Positions 54,230-64,000 of a DNA stretch of 64,000 bases are shown here, in pieces. Each line of letters begins with the position of its first letter. The first letter of the stretch is position 1. Source of the DNA: Pseudeuparius sepicola (Eukaryota; Arthropoda; Insecta; Coleoptera; Anthribidae); the NCBI GenBank assembly GCA_963920635.1, contig OY987303.1, positions 47,863,223-47,927,222 of the forward strand, read 5' to 3'. Made by a program: the position numbers and the translations under genes. The notes beneath the pieces were generated by a model. The model was not told where the DNA came from. It was given only the letters and a program-made list of their open reading frames with translations, and made no database searches.

Positions 54230-56244
54230 GTAAAGTTGCGTCTATAAAGAGAGCTGACTTATTTGAAATCGCAAAATCAATCTGTCCTTTGCGTCCAAGG
54301 CACACGGAATGTCAGAAATTGCTATTAGATTATATTTTACAAATTACTGGAAATGACGAACCATCAAATGATACACAGAAAAAACTCTCAATAATTATTA
54401 ATAGTTTTGCAAAAACTTTGACTGAGAAATGGAACAAAGCGCGAAGATATGAAGCAAAATTTAAAAAAAATAACGAGCAGTGGCTTTCTAGTGTGATAGT
54501 CACTTCGTCCCCAGATAATCACTCAGTCAGAAGTTCTTCTTCCAAAGTTGGCCGTCCGAAAATATCATTTGAAGAAGGAAGTGAAACTACTAAACGCCGA
54601 AAAGTTCAGGAGGAGGTGTCATCGAAAACCGAGGATGAACTTTGTTTAGCCGCGGAAATAAAACTACGTGTAAATGGTAAACGGGATGTTGCGTCAATGT
54701 TTCATAAGATGAGATTATCGCCCAAAAAGGCGACTAGGTTAAAAAAAATGGAAAGTAACACCAAGGATCTACAGCAAGTATCATTTTCGCCAGAAGAGGC
54801 GCTTGCGTTATTTGTTGGATTTAAGTTTACAAGGTACCAATATATTGGTTTAAGAAACTTAATCGTTAAAAAAGGGCTAAAAAAACTGTTTCCAACCTAC
54901 GACAAAATTATCGAAGCAAAAAAGAAATGTTACCCTCCTAATATTTTGGCTACAAATACGTCAATCGAGGTACCTCTACAAGATATTCTAAATCACACTG
55001 CGTCCCGAGTTTTTGAAATGCAAAAAGATGTTTTACCTACTTTTACAAATAATATAAATGACTCTGTCACTAATTTAATGATGATTTATAAGTGGGGTTC
55101 AGATGGAAGTGGCAGTCAAAGTAATTATAAACAGGTATGCGAGGGAGATGACTCAAATATACTGACCACCTCTATAGTTCCATTGCAATTGCAGATTAAT
55201 TATGAAATAAATAAAAAAATCTTATGGCGGAATCCTCGAACATCCTCCACACGCTATTGTAGGCCCGTGCGAATACAATTTACGAAAGAAACTAGCGATG
55301 TAATAAAATCCGAATTTTCCCATATTGAGAATCAAATTGATCAGCTTTCTACAATGAAAATTAATTTAAATAATAATGAATATATTATACATCATAAATT
55401 GTTAAGAACTATGGTAGATGGCAAGGTTTGTAATTCGTTAATGTCCACCTCCTCACAAAAATGTTATATTTGTAATGCTGGCCCTACACAATTCAATAAT
55501 CTTGATTATATTAAAACATTACCTATTAATTCTGTTGCTCTAAACCTCGGTTTGTCCACTCTTCACGCTTATATTAGATTTTTCGAATGTTTAATTCATA
55601 TCGCATATAGGCTCGACATAAAGGTTTGGCGGGTTCCGAAAAATCAAAAAGATCAGTTCGAAAACAGAAAAAAAGAAATAATTCGTCAATTTAGAGTAGA
55701 AACCGGTTTAATAATAGACCAACCAAAGCCAGGTTTCGGTAACACCAATGACGGAAATACCACCAGAAGATTTTTTGCTGACCATGTATTATCATCTAAT
55801 ATAACCGGAATAGATCAAAATTTAATTTATAGATGTAGTGTTTTACTAAAAACTTTAAACTGCATCTACCCAATTAATTCATCCCGTTTTGGCCAATATG
55901 CATTTGAAACAGCCCAGCTATATGTTAATCTTTATTCGTGGTACCCAATGCCTCCAACAATCCATAAGATTTTAATGCACAGTAAGGAAGTTATTGAACA
56001 TTTTTTAATTCCGATAGGTCAGTTAGGAGAGGATGCTCAAGAATCTCGCCATAAAGAGACAAAATACTACAGAGAGCATAACACTCGAAAAATATCTAGA
56101 AAGCATACCAATGAAGATTTATTTAATATCCTCTTAGTATCCTCAGATCCCCTTATTTCCAGTTTGAGAGTTCTACCACCTAGGCAAGACAGTATTTACA
56201 GTCGAGATGTTATTGATCTCCTGCTTCCACCTGAACCTTTTTAG
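54230..56244 (+). CDS. Transib / RAG1-like transposase (main exon)
   Basis: Open to 56244, about 671 codons from the likely splice acceptor TTTTAG|GTAAAG at 54229/54230. The open frame begins earlier at 54196, but with TTG, so the true start must lie in an upstream exon I could not fix. Residue numbers from 54196: an NLS-like KRRK at 133-136; first catalytic Asp D303 in KWGSDGSGSQSNYK; second D408 in RTMVDGKVCNSL followed by C423xxC426; the Transib signature GFGNTNDGNTTRRFF at 513-527; third catalytic E616 in GEDAQESRHKETKYYRE, which aligns with the SEGNESGNKLFRHFRK region around RAG1 E962. C-terminus LLVSSDPLISSLRVLP. The enzyme excises and inserts the element via the CACAGTG ends. No stops or frameshifts seen. 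Confidence 0.92.
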
Positions 56245-56821
56245 TTACCCTCTTTCATAAAAAAGTATTAGTTTTTAATCCAAGTTTTCACTATTAATGA
56301 ATCTCTTTCCGTGAATAGTTAAAAATGACTGTTTGAGGAAAGTTAGAACACTTGTTCATTGGAAATGACACAATTTTGTGTATTTTCTAAAAATCATTTT
56401 TGGAAAACGATTCATAAAAAGTGACACGGCTCGGCTTAACCTCGAACATCATCTTGAATTTACGTAGTATTTAATGTTTTATAATTATTCATATCTGTTT
56501 GTTATTTTGATAATATTTGTCTTTTAATGATTTATTTTAATGTTATACCTAAAATTGTATAACATATTAGATATAAAGGGTGTGTCTAAGAGATATCTAT
56601 CTAGTATTAGATATTAATTTATGTAAAGAGTTTATGTACTTATGACGAAATAGTCCAACTTGTAGTTTTTCCCCAAGTATTATTATTAAACGCCTAATTA
56701 AGTAAAAATAACAAAATTATAGTATAGAAACGAGAATAACATTAGTTGTTATTATCGATAATTTGATAATATTATAGTATAAACAGTTAGTGGTAAAAAT
56801 GGATTTTTTTTTATGAAAAAC

Positions 56822-57914
56822 CCGAAAATTGCCACCCCCCTTAACTTCTTTATTTTCCGAGATAGAAAAAAATGTTTTAAATAAAAGTTATAGGGAATTT
56901 TGTGGATTTTTAAATGGTGTTAACCGTTTTTATATAGGGTGTCCCAAAAAAGTAGGGCAAACCCAACATATGTTTATTTAAATGGAAACCCCCCATTTTT
57001 TATTGGATATTTGAATTCTACCCATTTTTCTGATTTCAACGATATATATATGTCATATTTACTTCAGCAGTTTTTTCGCTATAAACCTTTTTTCGTTCAA
57101 AAATATTCAACCTAGCCTCCATACTAATCACATCATGGTTGCCATGAAAAATAAAAAATAAGCTTTTAAGACAAACAGGGATGTTCTGTCAAAAATGTAA
57201 GTTTGCAAACATGTATTTTGAGACAGAAAGATACGATACTATGTCTGTTTATAGTTTATATTAAAGATGACAAAAACTTGAAGCTGTATCTACAGAAGAC
57301 ATATTATCCTCGTCTAGCTAAAACGACAAATTCTTATTAGTAATTATTTAAATCAAAATTAAAAGTATTTCCATAACATGATTGCAAACTTACTGTAGCT
57401 TGATTCTTTGACAAAGCAAGGATGTTCTCTGAATATACCTTATATCCAGATAGAGCTTCACGTTTTTGTCATATTTATAATATAAACAGACATAATATCG
57501 TATCTTTCTGTTTCAGAATACATGTTTGCAAACTTATTTTTTTGACAGAACATCCCTGTTTATCTTAAAAGCCTATTTGTTGTTTTTCATGGCAACCATG
57601 ATATGATTAGTATGGAGGAAAGGTTGAATATTTTTGAATAAAAAAAAGGTTTATAGCGGAAAAACTGCTGAAGTAAATATATGACATATATATATCATTG
57701 AAATGAGAAATATGAGTAGAATTCAAATATCCAATAAAAAATGGGGTTTTCCATTTTAAAAAATATATATGGGGTTTGCCCTACTTTTTTGGGACACCCT
57801 ATATAAAAACGGTTAACACCATTTAAAAATTCACAAAATTCCCTATAACTTTTATTTAAAACATTTTTTTTTATCTCGGAAAATAAAGAAGTAAAGAATT
57901 TAAAGAATTTTCGG
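56822..57914. repeat. Palindromic block in the right Transib arm
   Basis: Inverted copy of 52605-53695, near-identical. It differs mainly at its outer edge, where GAAGTAAAGAATTTAAAGAA replaces the GGGGGGTGGCAA text of the left copy. The asymmetric centre is inverted relative to the left copy, so the whole transposon is a palindrome of palindromes. Confidence 0.85.
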
Positions 57915-58048
57915 GTGAACACCCTGTACGTACACGAAATTGAAAATGAATGTTTTCAAGTTGAATATACTTATTAATTACCAACATTATTTAAAACATT
58001 ATTAAAATTTCCCACATAATTTTGGAATCCTAGAATTGCATTTTCTAT

Positions 58049-58055
58049 CACTGTG
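58049..58055 (-). other. RSS-heptamer-like Transib right end
   Basis: CACTGTG on the plus strand, i.e. CACAGTG on the minus strand, with the same 23-bp spacing to the A-rich block as the left end. Confidence 0.8.
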
Positions 58056-58207
58056 CGGCGCGCTTAAATTACACAAACGAAGATTATTTAAATTTGTTTA
58101 TCATCTACGAAGAATAGATTTTAATATTCGTTTAAATGAATCAAGCGTTGCTCGTGTATAATAGTTCTTATAATCATTTGCTTAATAACGAAAAGTGATT
58201 ATGCGAT

Positions 58208-58575
58208 GTTAAATTTGTTTATTATCTACGGAGAATACATAATCATCGTTTGTGTAATTTAAGCGCGCCGGCATTATTGTTGACAATAATTTATAAACCA
58301 AGTGACATTTCCTCAGCCGCGATTGTATTTTCAACGTCCAGGGCTAATATGGTTTTCCAAGCGTTAAGCAAACCCCGATTTTTATGGGCGAAAAGTGGGT
58401 TTTTCGTAAATTAGTCGAAAATTACTGCATTTAGGTATACTAAACCTTACACAAAGTTGTCACCATTTTTAGTGGTGAATAAGATCGCATTAAAAATGGG
58501 GGTTTACATTTGAAAATTTCGAGATTTAAGCACATTTTGAATGTAATATTTATTCATATTTTGTGAACACCCTGT
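58208..58575 (-). repeat. Inverted partial copy of the tandem unit ending in a transposon terminus
   Basis: The reverse complement matches 50760-51060, including an empty Transib site (CGCCG at 58266-58270). It ends at GTGAACACCCTGTATAA, which the forward units lack. This suggests the unit's left part derives from a TACAGGGTGTTCAC-ended element. Confidence 0.7.
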
Positions 58576-59018
58576 ATAAGAACGGATTTATTTCTCAGCA
58601 GAGATCACTAGGTCAGGGCTTCTGTTACACGATGCCAAAAATTCGTTTTGAAATTTCACGGTTTCCTCGTGTAAATTGTTAATTGACTTTAGGTGTGCAC
58701 CTGTAATTTTTTTCGGAAAAATACAAATATCTCAAAAACGGTTGGATTTAGACATAAGACATGTTTTTGTTCCAAAATGATGCCTAGAATCCAAAAATGC
58801 AATAATATACAGGGTGTTCCATTTGAGATAAGAAAGTTGATATCGACTTTCGGTATAACCGGAAGTGCTAGATTCACCAAAATATTTTAGTTGAGCAGCG
58901 CCCATCGGCAATGGTGAGGTGCCAAATTTTCAGAATTTTCCTACTTTTAGTTTTCCGTATATAGATCGATGCAGTTCGTTGTTTCTTTGCATTTCAAGTT
59001 ATCTTTAACAAATTTATA
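58576..59018. other. Unassigned; holds one ACAGGGTGTTCC end
   Basis: ATACAGGGTGTTCCATTTGA at 58808 is a terminus without an identified partner. ATAGATCGATGCAGTTCGTT (58962) is the inverse of text in the tandem unit (about 50226). Confidence 0.4.
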
Positions 59019-59020
59019 CA

Positions 59021-59784
59021 GGGTGTCCCAGAATATGGGGCCAATCTCCCGGAATTATACAGGGGATGTTAAAATAACGTGACAAGTCCCTATAAAAAAA
59101 AAATTCCAGAGGGCCCCCCTACGGAGATACAGGGTGTTGAAGTTCTTTTTTTGAAATTAAATTGTGGCTATATCTTCCAAAATAATCAAGCCACTGAACT
59201 AAAATTTGGCATTGTGGTGTTTTTGGGGATGGGGAATAAGCCGAAGGTATCAATTTTTACGTATCTCACAGATTTTTTAATGTACAGTTGATCTGTAACA
59301 TTTGAAAGCGCTAGGAGAAAGTTTTATATGTTTCGAATGTTGAAGTTAACAGGTGTGTTAGGGAACGTTTCGCCAATTTCAACGCAAACGGTTGATTTTA
59401 TCGTTATGAAACGAGGCCACTTTTGTTGCAAAATGAAAGATGCACTAAATTGATGGACATGCAAGACCAAAAAATTACCTCAAAAAAGTTACGAGCAATA
59501 GCACGCTCCAAAAATAGTGCAAGTGGCGCCCTGTGTAAGATACGTAAAAATTGATGCCTTCAACTTATTCTCCATCCCCAAAAGCACAACATTGCCAAAT
59601 TTCAGTTCAGTAGCATTGGTTATTTTGAGAGATATAGCCATAATTCAATTTCAAAAAAAGAATTTCAACACCCTGTATCTCCGTAGGGGGTTCCTCTGGG
59701 ATTTTTTTTTATAAAAACTTGTCATGTTATTTTAACGTCCCCTGTATAAATCCGAGAGATTGCCCACATATTCTGGGACACCCT
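59021..59784. mobile_element. Long-TIR element (TACAGGGTGTCCCAGAATATG)
   Basis: The arms (59021-59255 and about 59555-59784) are inverted over about 230 bp, from ACAGGGTGTCCCAGAATATG inward past AAAATTGATGCCTTC-like text to the CCATCCCCAAAA region. The interior (59340-59480), with GCAAAATGAAAGATGCACTA, resembles the inner part of the foldback at 15098-16640. No coding. Confidence 0.8.
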
Positions 59785-61587
59785 GTATAATAAACTATTT
59801 AGTCCAAATGAAGTATGTATCTGGACAACAGCCTAAAGCCTTATTGTTGATTGCTTGAAGAAGAAGAAGCCTAACTTTTATATTTAATGGTCTGTGACCG
59901 ACCGAGGTTATAAATAAGACTGACTGGAAATTTTCCCTCTGCTTTTTCTCTACTCGTCGACACAACAGGTGCGGTACCTACTTGTTGAATTTGTGCACGT
60001 TTGATGTTCCTTGTCAATTTTTTCAAATCTTTGATCGTCGTGCATAATATTCATTTTTTCTTAGCTGATTTGGTGTAAAAAGGCATTTTGTTATTAAGTT
60101 TATCGTGCTATACTAATATTTTATCTATTTAATTTGAAAAAGTTCACCGTTTTGAATTCATTAGCACACCGTATAAGTATTAATTGGTTTTGAGTTGGTA
60201 CTTTATCGTCTCGAATTGGTCTTTTGCACTAAATCGGTTGCTTATTGAGGATCCTTAGCCTTCGCTTAATTAATTACTTTGTTTTTTAATATTGAATAGA
60301 GAAGAAGCCCAACATGTTTTTGTCGTCTTTTTATTTATCTTCAAATTGATTATATTTCTTTTTCTTAATGTATCAAGGGAATCAAGCACTTACATTACTG
60401 TACAGTTTAATAAATCAAGGTCTAATATTTTTATAAAGTCCTTATATTTTTTCTCAAGTCAAGAATATCGATATTATTACATTTTTTTATATTTTAGTGG
60501 AAATTATTTAGGCTGTCACTGTGCACACTATTATTGTAATATAAATTTTAATATTTAAATTTAACTTTAATAGCTTATCTTTGTAAAAGCACTAAGCTTA
60601 TTATCCACGTGTTAGAACGAACACTGTCGTTTCTTTTTCCTTTACATGTAACCTCACAAAAAAAGGAGGTGACTACCCATTGGAGTCACTACATACCGCA
60701 AGCACTACCGGACCATACTGATTTCTGCAGTCAGCACACTACCGAACCCCACTCAAAGCTCACGACCTGCTTCCAGCGACAGCTAGCTCGGAAGTTTACC
60801 ACGTAACCAATGAGTCTGGGTGGCGTGTGGCTGTGCAGCTGTCAACCTTCGTCTAAGTAGAGGTACCTCCATATACAGTGCTAGTCAAAGATTCCAAGGA
60901 ACATTTAAACGAGTCAAGTGCGTTCCAACAAGTTGAGTTTTATATAATGAACTTTCTAACGATAAGTTTAACAAAAGTTTGTAAAAATATAAGTGATTTC
61001 CCGTAATTTTGTCGAAGAGTAAATTTTAAAGTTTTTATTAAATCTTGTAATTTTCTATTGCCTTGATTTATATGGACTCCATCTTCTTCATTCAGTTTCT
61101 GTTTTATACAAAAAAGTATAATTACCTGGCCACCAATTCCAAAAGGCCATTTTGTTTAAATGGAGTTGTTAATTTTTAAAAATTTCATCTGGAAAAGGAG
61201 GGATGTAGTTTGCCAATTTCAGTTGAAACACTTCAGTCGCAAGTGATTTTACCAGGGCAGCTCGATAACAAGCGCCTCTGAAATAAAATGACACACAAAA
61301 AATGTTGTTTAATCTTTTAAAACAATTCCGGTGTATTGTAGAAGGAGAGAAGATGACTGTCCCGTTTCTTGTCATTTGATTGACTCTGACCAGTTGGGAA
61401 CTTACACTGACCACCTCGGCGAAATTCAGTGCATAGCCGTGCTATAATTTGGCAGATATCAGGGTATACTTCCGTAAATAAATATATTTTTGTTAATTTC
61501 CTGGTCGTGTAAAATTCATAATTATTCTTTTTTAACTGGGTATTAGGCCAATAAATAGGGTTCTTCGAAATTGTCTTTATTTAATTA
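59785..61587. other. 1.8-kb stretch without a recognised gene
   Basis: AT-rich to 60600, GC-balanced 60620-60870, then AT-rich again. Frames at 60292-60558 and 60609-60806 show no domain and no repeat partner in the window. Could be unique intergenic DNA. Confidence 0.35.
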
Positions 61588-61723
61588 CATTACACAAAAC
61601 TTTCCCATAATAAGACCATTTTTTACAAAGTTTATATTAACAAATATTGTTATAAAAACTCGACGTTTCGTTAATATAAACTTTGTAAAAAATGGTCTTA
61701 TTATGGGAAAGTTTTGTGTAATG
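61588..61723. repeat. Perfect 53-bp hairpin with CGACGTTTCG in its loop
   Basis: CATTACACAAAACTTTCCCA ... TTTATATTAA is mirrored exactly by TTAATATAAA ... TGGGAAAGTTTTGTGTAATG. The 30-bp loop ends CTCGACGTTTCG, the terminal motif of Penelope-like elements. Confidence 0.8.
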
Positions 61724-61777
61724 TTACACTGAAGACCGGGAAACTATTTTAGAATTTATTTAATTACGTACGTTACG

Positions 61778-62066
61778 GTAAACAAAATTACCATCTTTAG
61801 AGATTATCTTGTAAAAAAAACCTATTTTTTAATTTTATATATAAAATTTAAATCCTAAAATATATTAAAAATGGGTAACCCAATTATATTGAAAAAATGG
61901 GTAACCCATTTATTGAAAATGGGTAACCCATTTTCAATCTATTGAAAATTATATTAAAAATGGGTAAACCATTTTCAATCTATTTTAGAATTTAAATTTT
62001 ATATAAAATGAGAGAAAAATAAGTTTTTTACAAGATAATATCTGAAGATGGTAATTTTGTTTCCTA
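61778..62066. mobile_element. Small inverted-repeat element with GGGTAACCCA repeats
   Basis: The outer arms pair GAAACAAAATTACCATCTT-like text (right) with GTAAACAAAATTACCATCTT (left). The centre has four AAATGGGTAACCCATTT palindromic units (61870-61965). Confidence 0.6.
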
Positions 62067-62320
62067 GGAAAACTATGGCCAAAGAACGAAAAAAATTCAA
62101 TTCAATATTATTTAAACCGCTGTAACTTTTTTGGGTTATGCAAAGAAAAATATCCCGTTTAATTTGATTATCACACTTGCCTGTTTGAATTATTAAAACT
62201 TATTTTTTTAACAATAATAACATCATTATTTCAGTTCTTGTTAGATCTAGACACCCATGGTGGTTTTATGAAAAAAGGAATAATTGGATGGACGTCAGTA
62301 ATTAAAAAATCTATTTATTC

Positions 62321-62353
62321 GACGTTTCGACTACTTTATTTGATCATCCTCAG
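62321..62353 (-). ncRNA. Hammerhead-like terminal motif of the Penelope-like element
   Basis: The minus strand reads CTGAGGA (CUGANGA core), a TGATC...AGTC imperfect stem II, GAAAC and then GTC. The layout fits Penelope-associated hammerheads, but stem III is essentially absent, so self-cleavage is doubtful. Confidence 0.4.
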
Positions 62354-62799
62354 GACACTACAGTTGAACACAAGAACAATTAAAATCACATAATATAATA
62401 CATAATATATAAAAACAAGCAATAGGTGGTAATAGACAGAACAACATATATGTATCACAGTAGGTATCTTATTGCAGGAAACAACATTAGTCAAATCAGT
62501 CAAGTAAAATTGGGGTACTTACGTGAGATCTTTAAGATTTTTTCGTTAGAAAGACAGATCATAACAGAACTGAGTTTATATATTTAATTTTCAGGAGTAA
62601 CATTTAACAATTTTGGCCGGCGAATAATACGGAAAGAATACATCACGATTGTAAAAAGAGGAGGATATTTTTGGGAAATGTTTGTTTAATGTTCAAATCG
62701 TTTATAGATATATATCTATTTTGTTACTTTAGATTATACAGTTAGTGTAGAAAACTTGCTGTAGAAAAAAAACTGGTTACTTTCGTATTCTGTGAATAA

Positions 62800-63020
62800 G
62801 ATTCAAATATGCCCTGCTTAATCCGTCAGTGTCCTGTTTTTTATTAACACTCTTAGGATGTTTTTTTTTGTGTTTATCATTTATCTCATAAGTCTTTTTA
62901 TGTAGTTTTTCCTCATCCAGGATCTCAGTATTATCAATTGAAAGCATGTTGATGTTTATCAGTATGGTCTGCTAAAGCTGTTTTATTTTTTATTTTTATA
63001 TTAAACGCTTTATTGATGCT
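62800..63020 (-). pseudogene. GIY-YIG endonuclease remnant of the Penelope-like element
   Basis: Minus-strand frames give NKTALADHTDKHQHAFN and, after a frame change, EILDEEKLHKKTYEINDKHK, matching the C-terminal half of Penelope GIY-YIG domains (TALAxHxxxxxHxFDF and ILDxExxxxKRxxxE). The GIY and YIG motifs themselves are not recognisable. Confidence 0.55.
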
Positions 63021-63299
63021 GTTTGTCTTTAAGATTTTGGCAACGTTTTCAGAGAGACCTGTTACCTAAGGGATTTTGAAATATTTTGTGTTCTGATTTT
63101 CCGTGGTTGTATTATTATGGTTTGTTTTAAGAATTTTTTCAATTGATTTATTAGGATAATCATTTTTTGTAGATATGATTTAATTAAATTTATTTTTTAT
63201 GGTAGGTTGGATGTGAGGGTGTGAGTGCTCCATGTTTTAAATTGTGAATAATGTTGATTTTATGGATGTATGGGTGCTCTGAATTAAAATTGATATATC

Positions 63300-63939
63300 T
63301 GTCTGAAAAAGTTGGTTTGTGGTACCAGTCTGAGACAATGTGATTATCATTAGTTCTTATTAGTTTTACATCTAAAAATGGAATTCAATTGTTCGTTTAT
63401 TTTTCTAAAGTGAATTGTAATTTGGGGTGGAAGTTATTGAAAGTATGAAAAGTGGTTTCGACTTGTGTGGCCGGTATACAAGTAATTACATCATCAACAT
63501 ATCTCTTGAAGAATGGCAATTTGAAAGAAAGCCTTTTTATGCATTTATTTTGTAACTGTGACATGACCATATCTAAGCAGACCGGGGATAGATAGTTACC
63601 CATTCATAACCCAAATATTTGTTTGCAGAATTTGCCATCAAAATTAAAGTAACTATTATCAAAAACAAATTGTATAAGTTCTATAAATTATTGGTCCAAA
63701 GTGTATTTGCAATTTTGTTGTAAATCAGACCATTTCTGCCTAATTATATCAATGCTGAGATCAGTGGGAATTTTAGTGAAGATAGAAATGACATCCAACG
63801 AAATAAGAATGTAAACTTGAGGAATTTCGATATTTTGCAAAGAGGACACACAAATTTTATATTGCAAATAATAAACCATGTGAAATGGGGAAATAATATT
63901 GCCGTTATTGGCTATATTGATATAATCTACAAATAACAA
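63300..63939 (-). pseudogene. Penelope-like reverse transcriptase
   Basis: VYILISLDVISIFTKIPTDL (RT block A with the catalytic Asp) comes first. Then, after one in-frame stop, FELIQF-type text and NSYFNFDGKFCKQIFGL. A second stop precedes MGNYLSPVCLDMVMSQL (block B, usually GxPMGxPLSP). LPFFKRYVDDVITCI carries the YVDD catalytic pair. HTFNNFHPKLQFTLEK follows, then FLDVKLIRTNDNH and DWYHKPTFSDRYINF in the thumb region. Two stops in the main frame and at least one frame change make it inactive. Confidence 0.8.
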
Positions 63940-64000
63940 TAAGTGTGTTTAATTATTTTTTTACAATAATCTCCTTCTCTAAACGTACTCTTTTGCGCAG

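Larger units (their letters stand above)
52464..58055 (+). mobile_element. Transib transposon, apparently complete (5,592 bp)
   Basis: Termini are CACAGTGATAGAAAATGCAA and its exact inverse at 58036-58055. The 5-bp target duplication CGGCG (52459-52463, 58056-58060) fits the CGNCG preference known for Transib. The paralogous unit at 51034 has a single CGGCG, proving the boundaries. One transposase gene lies centrally. The outer ~1.24 kb on each side (52464-53704 and 56815-58055) are inverted copies of each other. Each arm consists of a 146-bp true TIR followed by a self-palindromic ~1.09-kb block. Confidence 0.93.
51112..58132 (+). repeat. Tandem repeat, unit 2, interrupted by Transib
   Basis: Second unit, 51112-52463 plus 58056-58132 once the transposon and one target duplication are removed. 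A third unit starts at 58133 and breaks off at about 58207 into an inverted piece of the same unit. Confidence 0.85.
62290..64000 (-). mobile_element. Penelope-like retroelement, decayed, partial at window edge
   Basis: Reading leftward: reverse transcriptase (about 64000-63300), a linker, a GIY-YIG-type endonuclease remnant (about 63020-62800), then non-coding sequence and a terminal hammerhead-like motif (62321-62353). The order RT then GIY-YIG is diagnostic of Penelope-like elements. The N-terminus lies beyond the window. Confidence 0.75.

Overview
The window is AT-rich eukaryotic DNA, almost certainly from an arthropod and most probably an insect; a beetle is my guess from the repeat style only. 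The evidence is the mix of elements: a Transib transposon, several Tc1/mariner relics, Penelope-like and Jockey-like retroelements, an insect-type Ty3/Gypsy element, many TIR elements ending in TACAGGGTG, and consensus GT..AG introns. I see no complete host gene, no tRNA or rRNA gene and no CRISPR. This is intergenic or heterochromatin-like DNA in which transposons sit inside transposons.

Layout. 1-360: short tandem repeats. 494-3880: a broken Jockey-like non-LTR retrotransposon (DUF8207-like ORF, zinc motif, endonuclease, 5' part of RT, TTTGA tail). 4411-5745: a TTAA-flanked TIR element holding a head-to-head pair of hammerhead-ribozyme sequences. 5800-8770: MITEs, direct repeats and a SINE-like repeat. 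8770-11110: a Tc1 transposase relic whose C-terminal part is tandemly repeated seven times. 11550-12003: the best candidate for host exon sequence. 13360-19660: dispersed repeats, a foldback element, a decayed Gypsy pol and a mariner relic. 22352-23376: a mariner deletion derivative that encodes only a DNA-binding domain from two exons. 24129-31748: a MITE with a GC-rich interior, foldbacks, a decayed HAVTxCDSTS-family gene and two MITEs with 8-bp target duplications.

32432-48569: a Russian doll. A mariner relic holds (a) an 8-bp-TSD MITE that itself holds a 10-kb, very young Ty3/Gypsy element (LTRs 32819-34811 and 40873-42863, TSD ATGC, tRNA-Lys type primer site, Gag, Pol reached by a -1 slippery heptamer, protease lacking its catalytic motif), (b) a TIR element that holds a second mariner with a broken transposase gene, and (c) a third TIR element.

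49652-58207: a tandemly duplicated ~1.4-kb unit. The second copy carries the main find, an apparently complete 5,592-bp Transib transposon (52464-58055). It has CACAGTG termini identical to the V(D)J RSS heptamer, CGGCG target duplications confirmed by the empty paralogue, a long RAG1-like transposase exon with D, D and E in place, and 1.24-kb inverted arms that are themselves palindromes. 59021-59784: a long-TIR element. 62290-64000: a decayed Penelope-like element on the minus strand, cut by the window edge.

The genes do not form a host pathway; each belongs to its own mobile element. The Transib and Gypsy elements are the youngest insertions. The rest is layered debris that can be ordered in time by nesting.
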